Origin: Agaricicola taiwanensis
GTDB lineage: Bacteria; Pseudomonadota; Alphaproteobacteria; Rhizobiales; Methylopilaceae
DNA length: 64,000 bases
Direction: 5' to 3'
NCBI RefSeq assembly: GCF_014635245.1
Contig: NZ_BMCP01000002.1
Location: 62,001-126,000 of the forward strand
In this document: in pieces, positions 39,890 to 49,303 of the stretch
Layout: each line of letters opens with the position of its first letter
Numbering within the stretch: position 1 is the first letter of the stretch
Made by a program: the position numbers and the translations under genes
The notes under the pieces: generated by a model
What the model saw: the letters and a program-made list of their open reading frames with translations, nothing else
What the model was told of the DNA's origin: nothing
The model's database searches: none

Positions 39890-41590
39890 ATGACCAAGGG
39901 ATTGCGCAAGGGGCTGACCAGCTATGGCGACGAGGGCTTCTCGCTGTTTCTGCGCAAGGCCTTCATCAAGGCCATGGGCTATTCCGACGACGCCCTGAGC
40001 CGGCCCATCGTCGGTATCACCAACACGTACAGCGACTATAATCCATGCCATGGCAACGTTCCGCAGCTCGTGGAGGCGGTGAAGCGGGGAGTGATGCTGG
40101 CCGGCGCCATGCCCATGGCCTTCCCGACCATTTCGATTCACGAGAGCTTCTCGCACCCCACCTCGATGTTCCTGCGCAACCTGATGGCCATGGACACCGA
40201 GGAGATGATCCGCGCCCAGCCCATGGACGCGGTGGTGGTGATCGGCGGCTGCGACAAGACGCTGCCAGCGCAGATCATGGGGGCGGTCAGTGTCGATCTG
40301 CCGACGGTGGTGGTGCCTGTTGGCCCCATGGTGGTGGGTCATCACAGAGGCGAGGTGCTCGGCGCCTGTACCGATTGCCGCAGACTGTGGAGCGCGCATC
40401 GCGCCGGTGAGATCGACGAGGCGGAGATCGCGGCGGTCAACGGGCGCCTCGCGCCGTCAGTCGGCACCTGCATGGTCATGGGAACAGCCAGTACCATGGC
40501 TTGCATCACGGAAATCATGGGGCTGTCGCTGCCCATGAGCGCGACCGTGCCGGCGCCCCATGCCGAGCGCATCCGCATCGCCGAGGAAAGCGGCAGGGTG
40601 GCCGCACAGATGGCGGTGAGCGGCGGGCCTCGCCCGAGCGAGATCCTGACACCTTCCGCCTTCCGCAACGCGGCGGTGGTGCTGCAGGCGATCGGCGGCT
40701 CCACAAACGGCGTCATCCACCTGACGGCCATCGCAAACCGCACCCCGCACGGCTTCAGCATGGCCCACCTTGACCAGGTGGGCCGAGATGCGCCGGTGCT
40801 GATCGATCTCAAGCCCTCCGGCTCCCACTACATGGAGCACTTCCACCACGCCGGCGGGATGCCGAAGCTGATCGCGCAGCTCGGCGATCTTCTTGATCTT
40901 CATGCCAAGACGATCACCGGCGAGACGCTGGCCGAAATCGCGGCACGGGCCGAGGATGTGCCGGGGCAGGACGTCATCCGGCCACGGTCCAACCCGATCA
41001 AAAGGGAGGGGTCGATGGCTGTGCTCACCGGCAATCTCGCGCCACGCGGTGCCATCATCAAAAGCGCGGCGGCATCTCCGCATCTCCTGCAGCACACAGG
41101 CCGTGCCGTGGTCTTCGAGTCGGTTGAAGACATGACCGCCCGTGTCGACGATCCCGATCTCGATGTCACGGCCGATGACGTGCTGGTGCTGCGCAACGCC
41201 GGCCCCAAGGGCGCTCCCGGCATGCCGGAGGCGGGCTATCTGCCGATCCCCAAGAAGCTTGGCCGCCAAGGCGTGAAGGACATGGTGCGCATTTCGGATG
41301 CGCGCATGAGCGGCACGGCCTTTGGCTCGATCGTCCTGCACATCACGCCTGAATCCGCCGATGGCGGGCCGCTGGCTCTGGTGCGTAACGGCGATCTGAT
41401 CCAGCTCGACGTCGCGGGGCGGCGCATCGATCTTCTGGTCGAGGAGGAGGAGCTCGCGCGGCGGCGCGACGAACTGGAAAGGGCGCCACGGCGCGAAGCA
41501 CCCGCGCGCGGCTATGCGCGGCTTTTCGAAGAGACTGTTCTGCAGGCCGACGAGGGGTGCGATTTCAGCTTCCTGCGCCTGCCGAAGTAG
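39890..41590 (+). CDS. IlvD/EDD family dehydratase, sugar-acid type
   Basis: 566 residues from ATG 39890, with GGAGG seven bases upstream. Iron-sulfur ligands Cys53 (DYNPCHGN), Cys121 (GGCDKTLP) and Cys194 (SVGTCMVMGTAST) are intact, as is Lys123 after the metal-binding Asp. The sequence around TNTYSDYNPCHGNVPQL resembles the aldonic/pentonic acid dehydratase branch more than biosynthetic IlvD. It would form a 2-keto-3-deoxy acid. The neighbouring GntR and Bug genes suggest a hydroxy-acid catabolic role. Substrate unknown. Confidence 0.9.
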   Translation: MTKGLRKGLTSYGDEGFSLFLRKAFIKAMGYSDDALSRPIVGITNTYSDYNPCHGNVPQLVEAVKRGVMLAGAMPMAFPTISIHESFSHPTSMFLRNLMAMDTEEMIRAQPMDAVVVIGGCDKTLPAQIMGAVSVDLPTVVVPVGPMVVGHHRGEVLGACTDCRRLWSAHRAGEIDEAEIAAVNGRLAPSVGTCMVMGTASTMACITEIMGLSLPMSATVPAPHAERIRIAEESGRVAAQMAVSGGPRPSEILTPSAFRNAAVVLQAIGGSTNGVIHLTAIANRTPHGFSMAHLDQVGRDAPVLIDLKPSGSHYMEHFHHAGGMPKLIAQLGDLLDLHAKTITGETLAEIAARAEDVPGQDVIRPRSNPIKREGSMAVLTGNLAPRGAIIKSAAASPHLLQHTGRAVVFESVEDMTARVDDPDLDVTADDVLVLRNAGPKGAPGMPEAGYLPIPKKLGRQGVKDMVRISDARMSGTAFGSIVLHITPESADGGPLALVRNGDLIQLDVAGRRIDLLVEEEELARRRDELERAPRREAPARGYARLFEETVLQADEGCDFSFLRLPK

Positions 41591-41596
41591 GAAGCA

Positions 41597-42523
41597 TCAA
41601 GGGGCGAGTTGGGGTTCTGGGCGGCTGCGCCGCGTGGCCAGGAAAATGCCTGTCACCACCAGTGCATAGCCGAGCGCATGGAACCACATCGGCCGCTCTC
41701 CCAGGAACAGGATCGCGATGGCCGAGCCGAACAGCGGCATCAGATGGAAGAATGGGCCGGTGCGATTGGCGCCGATGAGTTCGACGCCGCGGTTGAAAAA
41801 GAGATAGGCGACCAGGGATGGAAAGATCGCCACATAGACGAAGACCGCGACTGTCGCGGCGCTGACCACGGGTCGTGCGCCGGTGGAGAGCTCCCACAGG
41901 AAGAAGGGTGTCAGCAGGATCGCGCCGAGGGTGATGGTGGCGCAGAGCAGCGACAGCGGATGCACCTGCGGTTTCTTGCGCAAAACGGCGGAGTAGAACG
42001 CGTAGATCGCCAGGGCCGAGAGCATCCAGATATCACCCTGATTGAGCTCGACACTCAGGAGCACCCGCGGATCGCCGCGGCAGATGATGGTGACCACGCC
42101 CAGCATGGAGGTGAGGATGCCCGAAAGCTGCCGGCCGGTGAGCCGGTCGCCGTACATGAAGAAGGTCATCACCGCGATCATGACCGGCACCGTCGACTGG
42201 AGCAGCAGGGCGTTGAGCGCCTGGGTGTGCGTCAGGCCGATGTAGGCCATGGTGTTGTAGAGCGTGATGCCGGTGAGGGAGAGGACGATCACAACGCCGA
42301 TGCGCTCGCGCAGGGCGGGCCAGTCGCGCCTCACGTGATGCCAGGCGAAGGGCGCCAGTATCACCGCCGCGGCGGCCCAGCGCACCCAGGCGAGCGTGAT
42401 CGGTGGAATGGAGCCTGCGATAAAGCGTCCGAGCACGATGTTGGTGGCCCAGAACAGCGACGTCAGCGATAGGAGAAGATAGGGCCGGTCGTAAAGACCG
42501 AAGAAGCGGGGCGGCTGTGACAC
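41597..42523 (-). CDS. DMT-superfamily transporter (EamA type)
   Basis: 308 residues from a GTG at 42523. Ten hydrophobic helices are arranged as two EamA repeats: LTSLFWATNIVLGRFIAGSI and GLTHTQALNALLLQSTVPVM in the first, FNRGVELIGANRTGPFFHLM and SAIAILFLGERPMWFHALGYAL in the second. Members export metabolites or amino acids. It is convergent with the dehydratase gene, stops 6 bp apart. Substrate unknown. Confidence 0.9.
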   Translation of the reverse strand: MSQPPRFFGLYDRPYLLLSLTSLFWATNIVLGRFIAGSIPPITLAWVRWAAAAVILAPFAWHHVRRDWPALRERIGVVIVLSLTGITLYNTMAYIGLTHTQALNALLLQSTVPVMIAVMTFFMYGDRLTGRQLSGILTSMLGVVTIICRGDPRVLLSVELNQGDIWMLSALAIYAFYSAVLRKKPQVHPLSLLCATITLGAILLTPFFLWELSTGARPVVSAATVAVFVYVAIFPSLVAYLFFNRGVELIGANRTGPFFHLMPLFGSAIAILFLGERPMWFHALGYALVVTGIFLATRRSRPEPQLAP

Positions 42524-42616
42524 TGGGGCACTCGGGCAGGGAGCGGTATCAGCGGTCTAGACCTGCCGGACGCGGGGGTCAAACCGCGTCCGGCCTCGCC
42601 TGCCGAAAAAACCGCT

Positions 42617-43474
42617 TCACGCGGGTTCCGATGTCACCAGCATGGCGTTGCCCCATGGGTCTCGCAGGATGAATCCTTGTGGCACCTCGGTGGAGTTGAG
42701 GTCGGCCGAGGCGGCACGTTCCCGCACGGCTGCGGCATCAGGGGATGGGAACTGAAGCACCAGTCGTTCGAGGCCCGCCCTGTCATGCGGCGCGGCTTTG
42801 CCCCCGCGTGAACGCCAGACGTTCAGGCCGAGATGGTGGTGGTAACCACCGGCACTGACGAAGAGAGCACCGGGGTAGCTTTCTGTCGTCACATCGAAGC
42901 CCATGATGTCCACATAAAAGCGCTTGGCTTCGGCGAGATCGCCCACCTGCAGGTGCACATGGCCGATGGCGGTGCCAGCCGGAAGTCGATAGGGCTCGTC
43001 CTCAGGTGCGGCCTGGGCGAGGACGGCGCGGGTGTCCATGGGTTCGGTCGCCATCTCGACTTCCCCACCATGCCATCGCCAGTCGGTTCGCGGACGGTCG
43101 CAATAGATTTCCAGGCCGTTGCCGTCGGGATCGTCGAGGTAAAGCGCCTCAGAGACGATGTGATCGGACGCGCCAAGCCGTATGCCGTGACGGGCGAGAC
43201 GTCCCAACATGGCGCCGAGGGAGGGGCGGTCGGGCAGAAGGATCGCCACGTGGAACAGCCCCGGCGCGTCATGCGGACGTGGCGGAAGACCGGCGTGGGC
43301 TTCAAGCAGGATCAGGGGTTTTCCATTTGCACCCAGCGTGGCGGTGCCGTCAGTGTCGCTCGTCAGGACCTCGAAGCCCAGGAGATCGCGATAGAAAGCG
43401 AGCGAACGGTCGAGGTCCGCGATACGCAGCGTCACGGGGCCGAGCGTGGTGGTGGCAGGCAGCCGGTGCGGCAT
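42617..43474 (-). CDS. VOC family protein, CatE-like extradiol dioxygenase fold
   Basis: 285 residues made of two glyoxalase/bleomycin-resistance modules: [20 protein letters not shown] (about 11-130) and [20 protein letters not shown] (about 165-275). Possible metal ligands are His in FHVAILLP, Glu in GLEIYCDRP and His/Glu in the second module. The arrangement resembles catechol-2,3-dioxygenase CatE. Real activity could instead be a glyoxalase or binding protein. No aromatic pathway genes are nearby. Confidence 0.85.
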   Translation of the reverse strand: MPHRLPATTTLGPVTLRIADLDRSLAFYRDLLGFEVLTSDTDGTATLGANGKPLILLEAHAGLPPRPHDAPGLFHVAILLPDRPSLGAMLGRLARHGIRLGASDHIVSEALYLDDPDGNGLEIYCDRPRTDWRWHGGEVEMATEPMDTRAVLAQAAPEDEPYRLPAGTAIGHVHLQVGDLAEAKRFYVDIMGFDVTTESYPGALFVSAGGYHHHLGLNVWRSRGGKAAPHDRAGLERLVLQFPSPDAAAVRERAASADLNSTEVPQGFILRDPWGNAMLVTSEPA

Positions 43475-43686
43475 GGGGTCATCTCCATCTGTTGATGGAT
43501 CATGTCGTCAGTGCGGAGCTTTCGCACAAGCTGTCTGTTGTTGCAGCCCTGCATGTTGGATATTGCCGCGCTGCTTATGAAGCGCCTCGCTTTACTCGCC
43601 TCCGCCGATCCGTTACGACGCTGATGCATCCCGACTCCTTAGCGGAATCGGGCTTTTTTCGACGTCGAGTTGGATTGGTTAAGCGA

Positions 43687-44982
43687 ATGGCAAACGTCGT
43701 GGTGGTCGGCGCCCAATGGGGCGATGAGGGCAAGGGCAAGATCGTCGACTGGCTGTCTGACAGGGCCGATGTCGTCGTTCGCTTCCAGGGCGGACATAAT
43801 GCAGGCCATACCCTCGTCATCGACGGCGTGACCTACAAGCTGTCGCTGCTGCCCTCCGGCGTCGTGCGGCCGGGTAAGCTGTCGGTCATCGGCAATGGCG
43901 TGGTCATCGACCCTTACGCGCTGGTCAGCGAGATCGACAAGCTGCAAGGGCAGGGCGTCGCCATCAGCCGTGAGAGCCTGCGCATTGCCGACAACGCCAC
44001 GCTGATCCTGTCGCTCCATCGCGAGCTTGATGCCCTGCGCGAGGAGGCTTCCAGCGCCGGGTCCAAGATAGGCACCACCAAGCGTGGCATCGGCCCTGCC
44101 TATGAGGACAAGGTCGGCCGCCGCGCCATCCGCGTGATGGACCTCGCCTATCTCGACAAGTTGAAGGAAAAGATCGAGCGGCTGCTGGCGCATCATAACG
44201 CGTTGCGTCGCGGCTTCGGCCTGTCCGAGTTCACCACGGAAGCCATCTACGAGGAACTGGCGGCGGTCGCCGACAAGGTGCTGCCCTATATGGACGCGGT
44301 CTGGGAGCTGCTCGACCAGCGCCGCCGCGAAGGCGCGCGCATCCTGTTCGAAGGCGCGCAGGGCGCTCTCCTCGACGTTGACCACGGCACCTATCCCTAT
44401 GTCACCTCGTCCAATACGGTTTCGGGACAGGCAGCCACCGGCTCCGGCCTCGGGCCCAAGGCTGTGGGTTATGTGCTCGGTATCGCCAAGGCCTATACCA
44501 CCCGGGTGGGTGAGGGGCCGTTCCCGACCGAGCTCTTCGATGAGATCGGGCGCGGCATCGGTGAGCGCGGGCGCGAGTTTGGCACGGTCACCGGCCGTGC
44601 GCGCCGCTGCGGTTGGTTCGATGCCGTCACCGTGCGCCAGACCGTAAAGACCAGCGGCATCGACGGCATCGCGCTGACCAAGCTCGACATCCTAGACGGG
44701 CTTTCCGAGATCAAGGTCTGCACTCGTTACAAGCTCGATGGACGGGAAATCGATCGTCTTCCCGCAAGCCAATGCGAACAGGCGCGCGTCGAGCCGATTT
44801 ATGAGACTATTGAGGGCTGGTCCGAATCAACGGCCGGTGCTCGTTCCTGGGCGGAGCTGCCTGCCCAGGCCATCAAATATGTGCGGCGGATCGAGGAATT
44901 GATCGGCTGCCCCGTGGCGCTTCTTTCGACCAGTCCGGAAAGAGACGACACGATTCTTGTCCAAGATCCGTTTCAGGACTGA
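43687..44982 (+). CDS. purA: Adenylosuccinate synthetase
   Basis: 431 residues from the ATG at 43687. The large upstream extension of the frame is antisense to the VOC gene. Family motifs are [19 protein letters not shown], the GHNAGHT segment, [23 protein letters not shown] and TTTGR-like [12 protein letters not shown]. It makes adenylosuccinate from IMP, Asp and GTP. The protein of unknown function at 45041 follows 58 bp downstream. Confidence 0.98.
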   Translation: MANVVVVGAQWGDEGKGKIVDWLSDRADVVVRFQGGHNAGHTLVIDGVTYKLSLLPSGVVRPGKLSVIGNGVVIDPYALVSEIDKLQGQGVAISRESLRIADNATLILSLHRELDALREEASSAGSKIGTTKRGIGPAYEDKVGRRAIRVMDLAYLDKLKEKIERLLAHHNALRRGFGLSEFTTEAIYEELAAVADKVLPYMDAVWELLDQRRREGARILFEGAQGALLDVDHGTYPYVTSSNTVSGQAATGSGLGPKAVGYVLGIAKAYTTRVGEGPFPTELFDEIGRGIGERGREFGTVTGRARRCGWFDAVTVRQTVKTSGIDGIALTKLDILDGLSEIKVCTRYKLDGREIDRLPASQCEQARVEPIYETIEGWSESTAGARSWAELPAQAIKYVRRIEELIGCPVALLSTSPERDDTILVQDPFQD

Positions 44983-45040
44983 CTGACACAACGGTCTTCG
45001 TCGCAAGACGACGCAACGACATACGGGAGCCCGGCGCCAC

Positions 45041-46450
45041 ATGGCCGATTACTACCCCGTTCTGTCCCGCGCCATCGCGGGACTTGACCAGAACACCGCC
45101 GAAACGCGCCGCGCGGTTTATGAACGTGCGCGTACAGCCATCGTGAAGCAGCTGCGCAGCTATGATCCGCCCCTGTCGGAGTCGGACATCACGCGCGAGC
45201 GCCTCGGGCTGGAAGATGCCATCCGCCGCGTGGAGACCGAGCAGCGTAGCGCGGCCAACCCAGCGGCACGCAGCAGCGACCCCGTGGAAAGCGTGCGCCA
45301 GGCGGCGGCGGATGCGGAACGCCTTGGCCCCGCCGCGACGGCGGCACAATCCCGCGCAGCTGCGGATCAGGCTGATCTCGACGGCTATCCGGCGCAGACC
45401 GAGCAGCCGCGTGTGGAGCCTCGGTTTTCACCCGAAGCCTCGCCTCCGGCCGCGCGTCCGACGCCGGCCGAGGAACGGGAGCGGCGTCCGATGGCAGATG
45501 CCCCGGCGGAGGAAGCTGAGCCGGTAGAGCGGCGGCGTGGCCCGGCCGTCTTCGCCATCGTCGCTGTTCTGATCCTCGCCGGTCTGGGCATTGCCGCTTA
45601 TACGATGCGCGACAGGCTGACCGGAGACGGGACCGAAACCGCTGTCTTGACCGGTGTGCCGGGCAAGGATACCGAGCGCGCGCCCGCCGGCGAGGAAACC
45701 ACTGACGAAGGCGAGGACGAGGCGGTACCACCGCCCGGCGACGCGCAGCCCACGCCGGATGCCGAACCGAGCGCCACCACGGCGCCCGCGACCGATGCGC
45801 CGCCCACGGCCGCGCAGCAGGAGCCGACGCCGCCGGCGGTCGCTCCCGTGGCCCAACGCTCCGTTCTTTACGAGGAAAGCCCGGACCAGCAGAGTGGAAC
45901 GGCCGTGAGCGGTTCCGCGGTGTGGCGACTGGAAGATATTCCGAACGGCGGCGACGGGCAGGAGCCGCAGGTTCGTGCCGAGATCGACATGCCGAACCGC
46001 GGCATCAAGATGGTCATGCTGATCCGCCGCAACACCGATGCGACGCTGCCGGCGAGCCACACGGTCGACATGCAGTTCACCCTGGCTCCGGGCTTCCCCA
46101 ATGGTGGGATCGCCAATGTTCCGGGCATCCTGTTCAAGGCGGGCGAGGATGCCGGCGGAACGGCGCTCCACGGCATTTCGGTCAAGGTGATGAACGGCTT
46201 CTTCCTGATCGGCCTGTCCAACGCGCCGAACGACAAGGAACAGAACCTCAAGCTGATGCGCGAGAGCTCCTGGATCGACCTGCCGCTGCTTTACGAGAAT
46301 GGCCGCCGCGCGGTGCTCAGTCTCGAGCTTGGCTCTCCCGGGCAGCAGGCCTTTGCCCAGGCCATCGAGGCTTGGAGCAAGATCGATGCGGCGCAACCGG
46401 CGGCCGCCCAGGACGCGGGCACTGCCGCGCCGCCGCCGCCGGCACCTTGA
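45041..46450 (+). CDS. Membrane-anchored protein of unknown function
   Basis: 469 residues. A helical cytoplasmic part (DYYPVLSRAIAGLDQNTAET, ESDITRERLGLEDAIRRVE) leads to a disordered Ala/Pro-rich linker. One membrane helix follows around residues 168-188 (PAVFAIVAVLILAGLGIAAY), then a long acidic and Pro-rich stretch (about 205-270). The folded C-terminal domain starts near QRSVLYEESPDQQSG and includes IDMPNRGIKMVMLIRRNTDA. I recognise no family. The position between purA and rpoH and the topology suggest an envelope protein. Confidence 0.85.
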   Translation: MADYYPVLSRAIAGLDQNTAETRRAVYERARTAIVKQLRSYDPPLSESDITRERLGLEDAIRRVETEQRSAANPAARSSDPVESVRQAAADAERLGPAATAAQSRAAADQADLDGYPAQTEQPRVEPRFSPEASPPAARPTPAEERERRPMADAPAEEAEPVERRRGPAVFAIVAVLILAGLGIAAYTMRDRLTGDGTETAVLTGVPGKDTERAPAGEETTDEGEDEAVPPPGDAQPTPDAEPSATTAPATDAPPTAAQQEPTPPAVAPVAQRSVLYEESPDQQSGTAVSGSAVWRLEDIPNGGDGQEPQVRAEIDMPNRGIKMVMLIRRNTDATLPASHTVDMQFTLAPGFPNGGIANVPGILFKAGEDAGGTALHGISVKVMNGFFLIGLSNAPNDKEQNLKLMRESSWIDLPLLYENGRRAVLSLELGSPGQQAFAQAIEAWSKIDAAQPAAAQDAGTAAPPPPAP

Positions 46451-46460
46451 TCAGAACTGA

Positions 46461-46490
46461 AAAAGGGCGCTCTCGGGCGCCCTTTTTGTT
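46461..46490. terminator. Bidirectional terminator between convergent genes
   Basis: AAAAGGGCGC and GCGCCCTTTT form a 10-bp stem with the loop TCTCGG, with A-rich and T-rich flanks on both sides. It ends transcription of the 45041 gene on the plus strand and rpoH on the minus strand. Confidence 0.88.
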
Positions 46491-46514
46491 GGATCTGTTT
46501 GCCCCTGACAGCAG

Positions 46515-47396
46515 TCAGTGAGCCTCAATGGCCGCGACGTTGTCGCGCACGGCCTTCTGTACCTTTTCAAAGGCCCGCACCTCGATCTGTCGGACACGCT
46601 CGCGGCTGACGCCGAATTCATCGGACAGCGCCTCCAGCGTCAGCGGGTCGTCGGCAAGACGGCGCGCCTCGAAGATGCGGCGTTCGCGGTCGTTGAGTAC
46701 GGTGAGGGCCTTGGACAGCGCGGAGCGCCGGTTGTCCAGTTCCTCACTCTCAACGAGGATGTCCTCCTGGGTATCGCTCTCATCCACCAGCCAGTCCTGC
46801 CATTCGGCGGAATCCGCTTCCGCAGACCGCATGGGCGCGTTGAGCGAAGAATCGCCCGAAAGCCGGCGGTTCATGGAAACGACCTCGTCCTCGGACACGC
46901 CGAGGCGGGTGGCGATGGTCTTGACCTGATCGGGGCGCAGATCGCCGTCTTCCAGCGCGGAAATCTGGCTTTTGGCCTTGCGCAGGTTGAAGAACAGCTT
47001 CTTCTGATTGGCCGTCGTGCCCATCTTCACCAGCGACCAGGAACGCAGGATGTATTCCTGGATCGCGGCACGGATCCACCACATGGCATAGGTGGCAAGG
47101 CGGAAGCCCTTATCCGGCTCAAACCTTTTCACGGCCTGCATGAGGCCGACGTTGCCTTCGGAAATGACCTCGCCGATGGGCAGGCCATAGCCACGATAGC
47201 CCATGGCGATCTTCGCCACCAAGCGCAGATGGCTGGTGACGAGACGGTGCGCGGCTTCACGGTCGCCGTGTTCGCGCCAGCTCTTGGCCAGCATGAATTC
47301 TTCGTCCGGTTCCAGCATGGGATAGCGCCGGATCTCATTGAGATACTGCGAAAGCCCGTGATCGCCGGATAGAGCGGGAAGCGCCATTTGCGCCAT
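46515..47396 (-). CDS. rpoH: RNA polymerase heat-shock sigma factor RpoH
   Basis: 293 residues from the ATG at 47396, with GGAGG upstream. Region 2 is intact (GNVGLMQAVKRFEPDKGFRLATYAMWWIRAAIQEYIL), and so is the RpoH box QKKLFFNLR at 131-139, which separates sigma-32 from other group 3 factors. The region 4 helix-turn-helix is LEALSDEFGVSRERVRQIEVRA. It directs heat-shock transcription. rluD lies upstream on the same strand. Confidence 0.97.
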   Translation of the reverse strand: MAQMALPALSGDHGLSQYLNEIRRYPMLEPDEEFMLAKSWREHGDREAAHRLVTSHLRLVAKIAMGYRGYGLPIGEVISEGNVGLMQAVKRFEPDKGFRLATYAMWWIRAAIQEYILRSWSLVKMGTTANQKKLFFNLRKAKSQISALEDGDLRPDQVKTIATRLGVSEDEVVSMNRRLSGDSSLNAPMRSAEADSAEWQDWLVDESDTQEDILVESEELDNRRSALSKALTVLNDRERRIFEARRLADDPLTLEALSDEFGVSRERVRQIEVRAFEKVQKAVRDNVAAIEAH

Positions 47397-47509
47397 GGTG
47401 TCTTTATCCTCCGTTGGCCTCCATTGTGGCAGGCCGTCTTTGCGGCCGCATGTCGCCAGCCGCCCCGTTAATATAAGTGGCGGCGGGCCCTTCCGTAAGG
47501 GGCAAGCCC

Positions 47510-48517
47510 TCACGTCTCCGAGATACGGAGAACGTCGATAAGGCGTTGAAGGTCCCTTGGAAGTGGAGAATCAAACCCCAATTCCTCATGGGTAACAGGG
47601 TGCTCGAAAGCCAGCCGCTCAGCGTGAAGCGCTTGACGATCTAGGGCTTCCAGCGCCTCTCGTGCGCGGTCGGACAGCTTCTTTGCCTTTGAGCGAAATC
47701 CGGCGCCATAGGTGGCATCCCCCAAAAGCGGATGGCCGATATGCGCCAGGTGCACGCGGATCTGATGCGTGCGCCCGGTTTCCAGGCGGCAGGAGATGAG
47801 GCTTGCCAGCGGCGCCTCGGCGGGCCCGAAACGCTGCAGCACACGCCAGTGGGTGATGGCTTCGCGGCCGCGTCCAAGCTTCGTCACGGCGATCTTCTCC
47901 CGATTGCGCGGGTCGCGCTCCAGCGGAGCGTCCACCGTGCCACTGGTGGCCAATGGCGCGCCCCAGACCAGGGCGAGATAGGCCCGGTCGAGCGGGCCGG
48001 TGCGGCCGTGATCGGCGAACTGCTCTGCAAGGCCCCGGTGGGCCAGATCGTTCTTGGCCACCACGAGGAGGCCGGAGGTGTCCTTGTCCAGCCGATGGAC
48101 GATCCCGGGACGCTCCACGCCGCCGATGCCGGAGAGGCTTCCGCCGCAATGGGCGAGGAGGGCATTGACGAGTGTGCCCCCGGTGTGGCCGGCGCCGGGA
48201 TGCACCACGAGGCCGGCCGGTTTGTCGATGACGATGAGGTCATCGTCTTCATAGACAACCGTCAGCGGAATGGCCTCGCCTTCAGGCACGGCGGGCACCG
48301 GTGGAGGCTCCTCCAGGGTCAGTTCCGTGCCACCCTCCACCTTTTCACTGGGGTTGAGCCGCACCTTGCCATCGGCGAAGACCTTGCCCGCTTTCACCAG
48401 CGCCTGTATCCGGGTGCGCGACAGCTCAGGCAGCGCCTGGGCGAGCACACGGTCCAGCCGCTCGTTCGTGTCCGGCGGCACGGTGACGGCAAAGCGGCGA
48501 GGAGCACGATCAGTCAT
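47510..48517 (-). CDS. rluD: Ribosomal large subunit pseudouridine synthase RluD type
   Basis: 335 residues from the ATG at 48517. An N-terminal S4 RNA-binding domain (NERLDRVLAQALPELSRTRI) precedes the RluA-family catalytic domain with Asp144 in PGIVHRLDKDTSGLLVVAK and the LETGRTHQIRVHLAHIGHPL motif. RluD modifies helix 69 of 23S rRNA. Its start overlaps the start of the divergent gene at 48516 by two bases. The upstream part of the open frame is antisense to that gene. Confidence 0.93.
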   Translation of the reverse strand: MTDRAPRRFAVTVPPDTNERLDRVLAQALPELSRTRIQALVKAGKVFADGKVRLNPSEKVEGGTELTLEEPPPVPAVPEGEAIPLTVVYEDDDLIVIDKPAGLVVHPGAGHTGGTLVNALLAHCGGSLSGIGGVERPGIVHRLDKDTSGLLVVAKNDLAHRGLAEQFADHGRTGPLDRAYLALVWGAPLATSGTVDAPLERDPRNREKIAVTKLGRGREAITHWRVLQRFGPAEAPLASLISCRLETGRTHQIRVHLAHIGHPLLGDATYGAGFRSKAKKLSDRAREALEALDRQALHAERLAFEHPVTHEELGFDSPLPRDLQRLIDVLRISET

Positions 48518-48860
48518 GAAGAGCGACATCCGTGATGAGGACGAGCTTGATCCCAAGCAGGCCGAAATGGTCACCAAGCTCAAGCGCATCGTAGCGATAT
48601 CGACCAGCCTCATGCTGATCGGCTTTCTGGCCGTCATGTCGGTCATCGCCTACCGCCTCGTCAAGTCGAGCGAGCCCACGCCGGCAGAGGCGATGGCGCA
48701 ATCGATCCCGGCGGAACCCGGTTCGGCCATCCTTTCCGCCAATGGCGATGGCCGGAATATCTATGTGCGGGTCGGCGCGGAAGGCGGCGCGGTGACGGTG
48801 CATGTGCTGGATGCCGAGACGCTTCAGCCGCGCGGCACCATCGCCACGCGGCCACGTTGA
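48516..48860 (+). CDS. Small single-pass membrane protein (DUF6476-like)
   Basis: 114 residues from the ATG at 48516, which shares CATG with the rluD start. An acidic cytoplasmic head (DEDELDPKQAEMVTKLKR) is followed by one membrane helix (IVAISTSLMLIGFLAVMSVI, about 27-47) and a small periplasmic domain (SAILSANGDGRNIYVRVGAE) that looks beta-rich. It resembles small proteins often found opposite rluD in Rhizobiales. No function is known. Confidence 0.75.
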   Translation: MKSDIRDEDELDPKQAEMVTKLKRIVAISTSLMLIGFLAVMSVIAYRLVKSSEPTPAEAMAQSIPAEPGSAILSANGDGRNIYVRVGAEGGAVTVHVLDAETLQPRGTIATRPR

Positions 48861-48888
48861 GCGGTTTCGCCCGCCCTGCGCTTTACGC

Positions 48889-48917
48889 TTGATGCGGGAG
48901 GGCAGCTTGGCTATAGA
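48889..48917 (+). promoter_or_regulatory. Promoter of tRNA-Glu
   Basis: TTGATG (48889-48894) and TATAGA (48912-48917) have the ideal 17-bp spacing, about 29 bp before the mature tRNA. The GC-rich region after the -10 (AGCGCCTCGCGC) is a discriminator of the kind seen at stable-RNA promoters under stringent control. Confidence 0.65.
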
Positions 48918-48945
48918 AGCGCCTCGCGCAGCAATTCCGCGCTCC

Positions 48946-49021
48946 GCTCCCATCGTCTAGCGGTCTAGGACGTCGCCCTCTCACGGCGAAAACAGGGGTT
49001 CGAGTCCCCTTGGGAGCGCCA
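48946..49021 (+). tRNA. tRNA-Glu (anticodon CTC)
   Basis: A 76-nt cloverleaf with encoded CCA. The acceptor stem GCTCCCA/TGGGAGC is perfect. The anticodon stem TCGCC/GGCGA encloses the loop CTCTCAC, whose central CTC reads GAG, and the T-arm CAGGGGTTCGAGTCCCCTT is canonical. The discriminator is G. A promoter lies at 48889 and a terminator at 49031. No integrase or duplicated 3' end was found next to it. Confidence 0.96.
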
Positions 49022-49030
49022 GCAAAAAGA

Positions 49031-49056
49031 CCTCATTTCTGAGGGTTTTTCTTTTG
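49031..49056 (+). terminator. Terminator after tRNA-Glu
   Basis: CCTCA-TTTC-TGAGG is a 5-bp stem followed by GTTTTTCTTTT, 9 bp beyond the tRNA CCA end. AAAAA upstream can extend the pairing. Confidence 0.75.
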
Positions 49057-49303
49057 TCTGGTGCTTGTCGGACGACGGAACATACAGTGAAATTGGCGCG
49101 TCAACTGGCGCGAAGACCTTATCCGGTCCTTTCGCCTTACTCTGGAATTCGGCGGGATTAAACGCGCTCCACCGAATTTGAGCATGGGCGTTGTCACCTC
49201 CGCTTATCGGTGAGGCGCGCTGCAATGGCTTGCCGCAGTCTATGGGTTCGGCCAGGGTTGCCCTATCCCGCAGCTGCCCCATAACTCTCGCTGGAGGAAC
49301 CTC

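Noticed and set aside
43006..43686. Upstream extension of the purA frame
   Set aside because: It is antisense to the VOC gene, and adenylosuccinate synthetases begin at the [17 protein letters not shown] start at 43687.
48965..49282. Minus-strand frame covering tRNA-Glu, ending SQGDSNPCFRRERATS
   Set aside because: Its C-terminal part is only the reverse translation of the tRNA, a well-known artefact. No integrase features are present.
48946..49303. tRNA-Glu as integration site of a mobile element
   Set aside because: I saw no integrase, no repeated tRNA 3' end and no cargo genes downstream.
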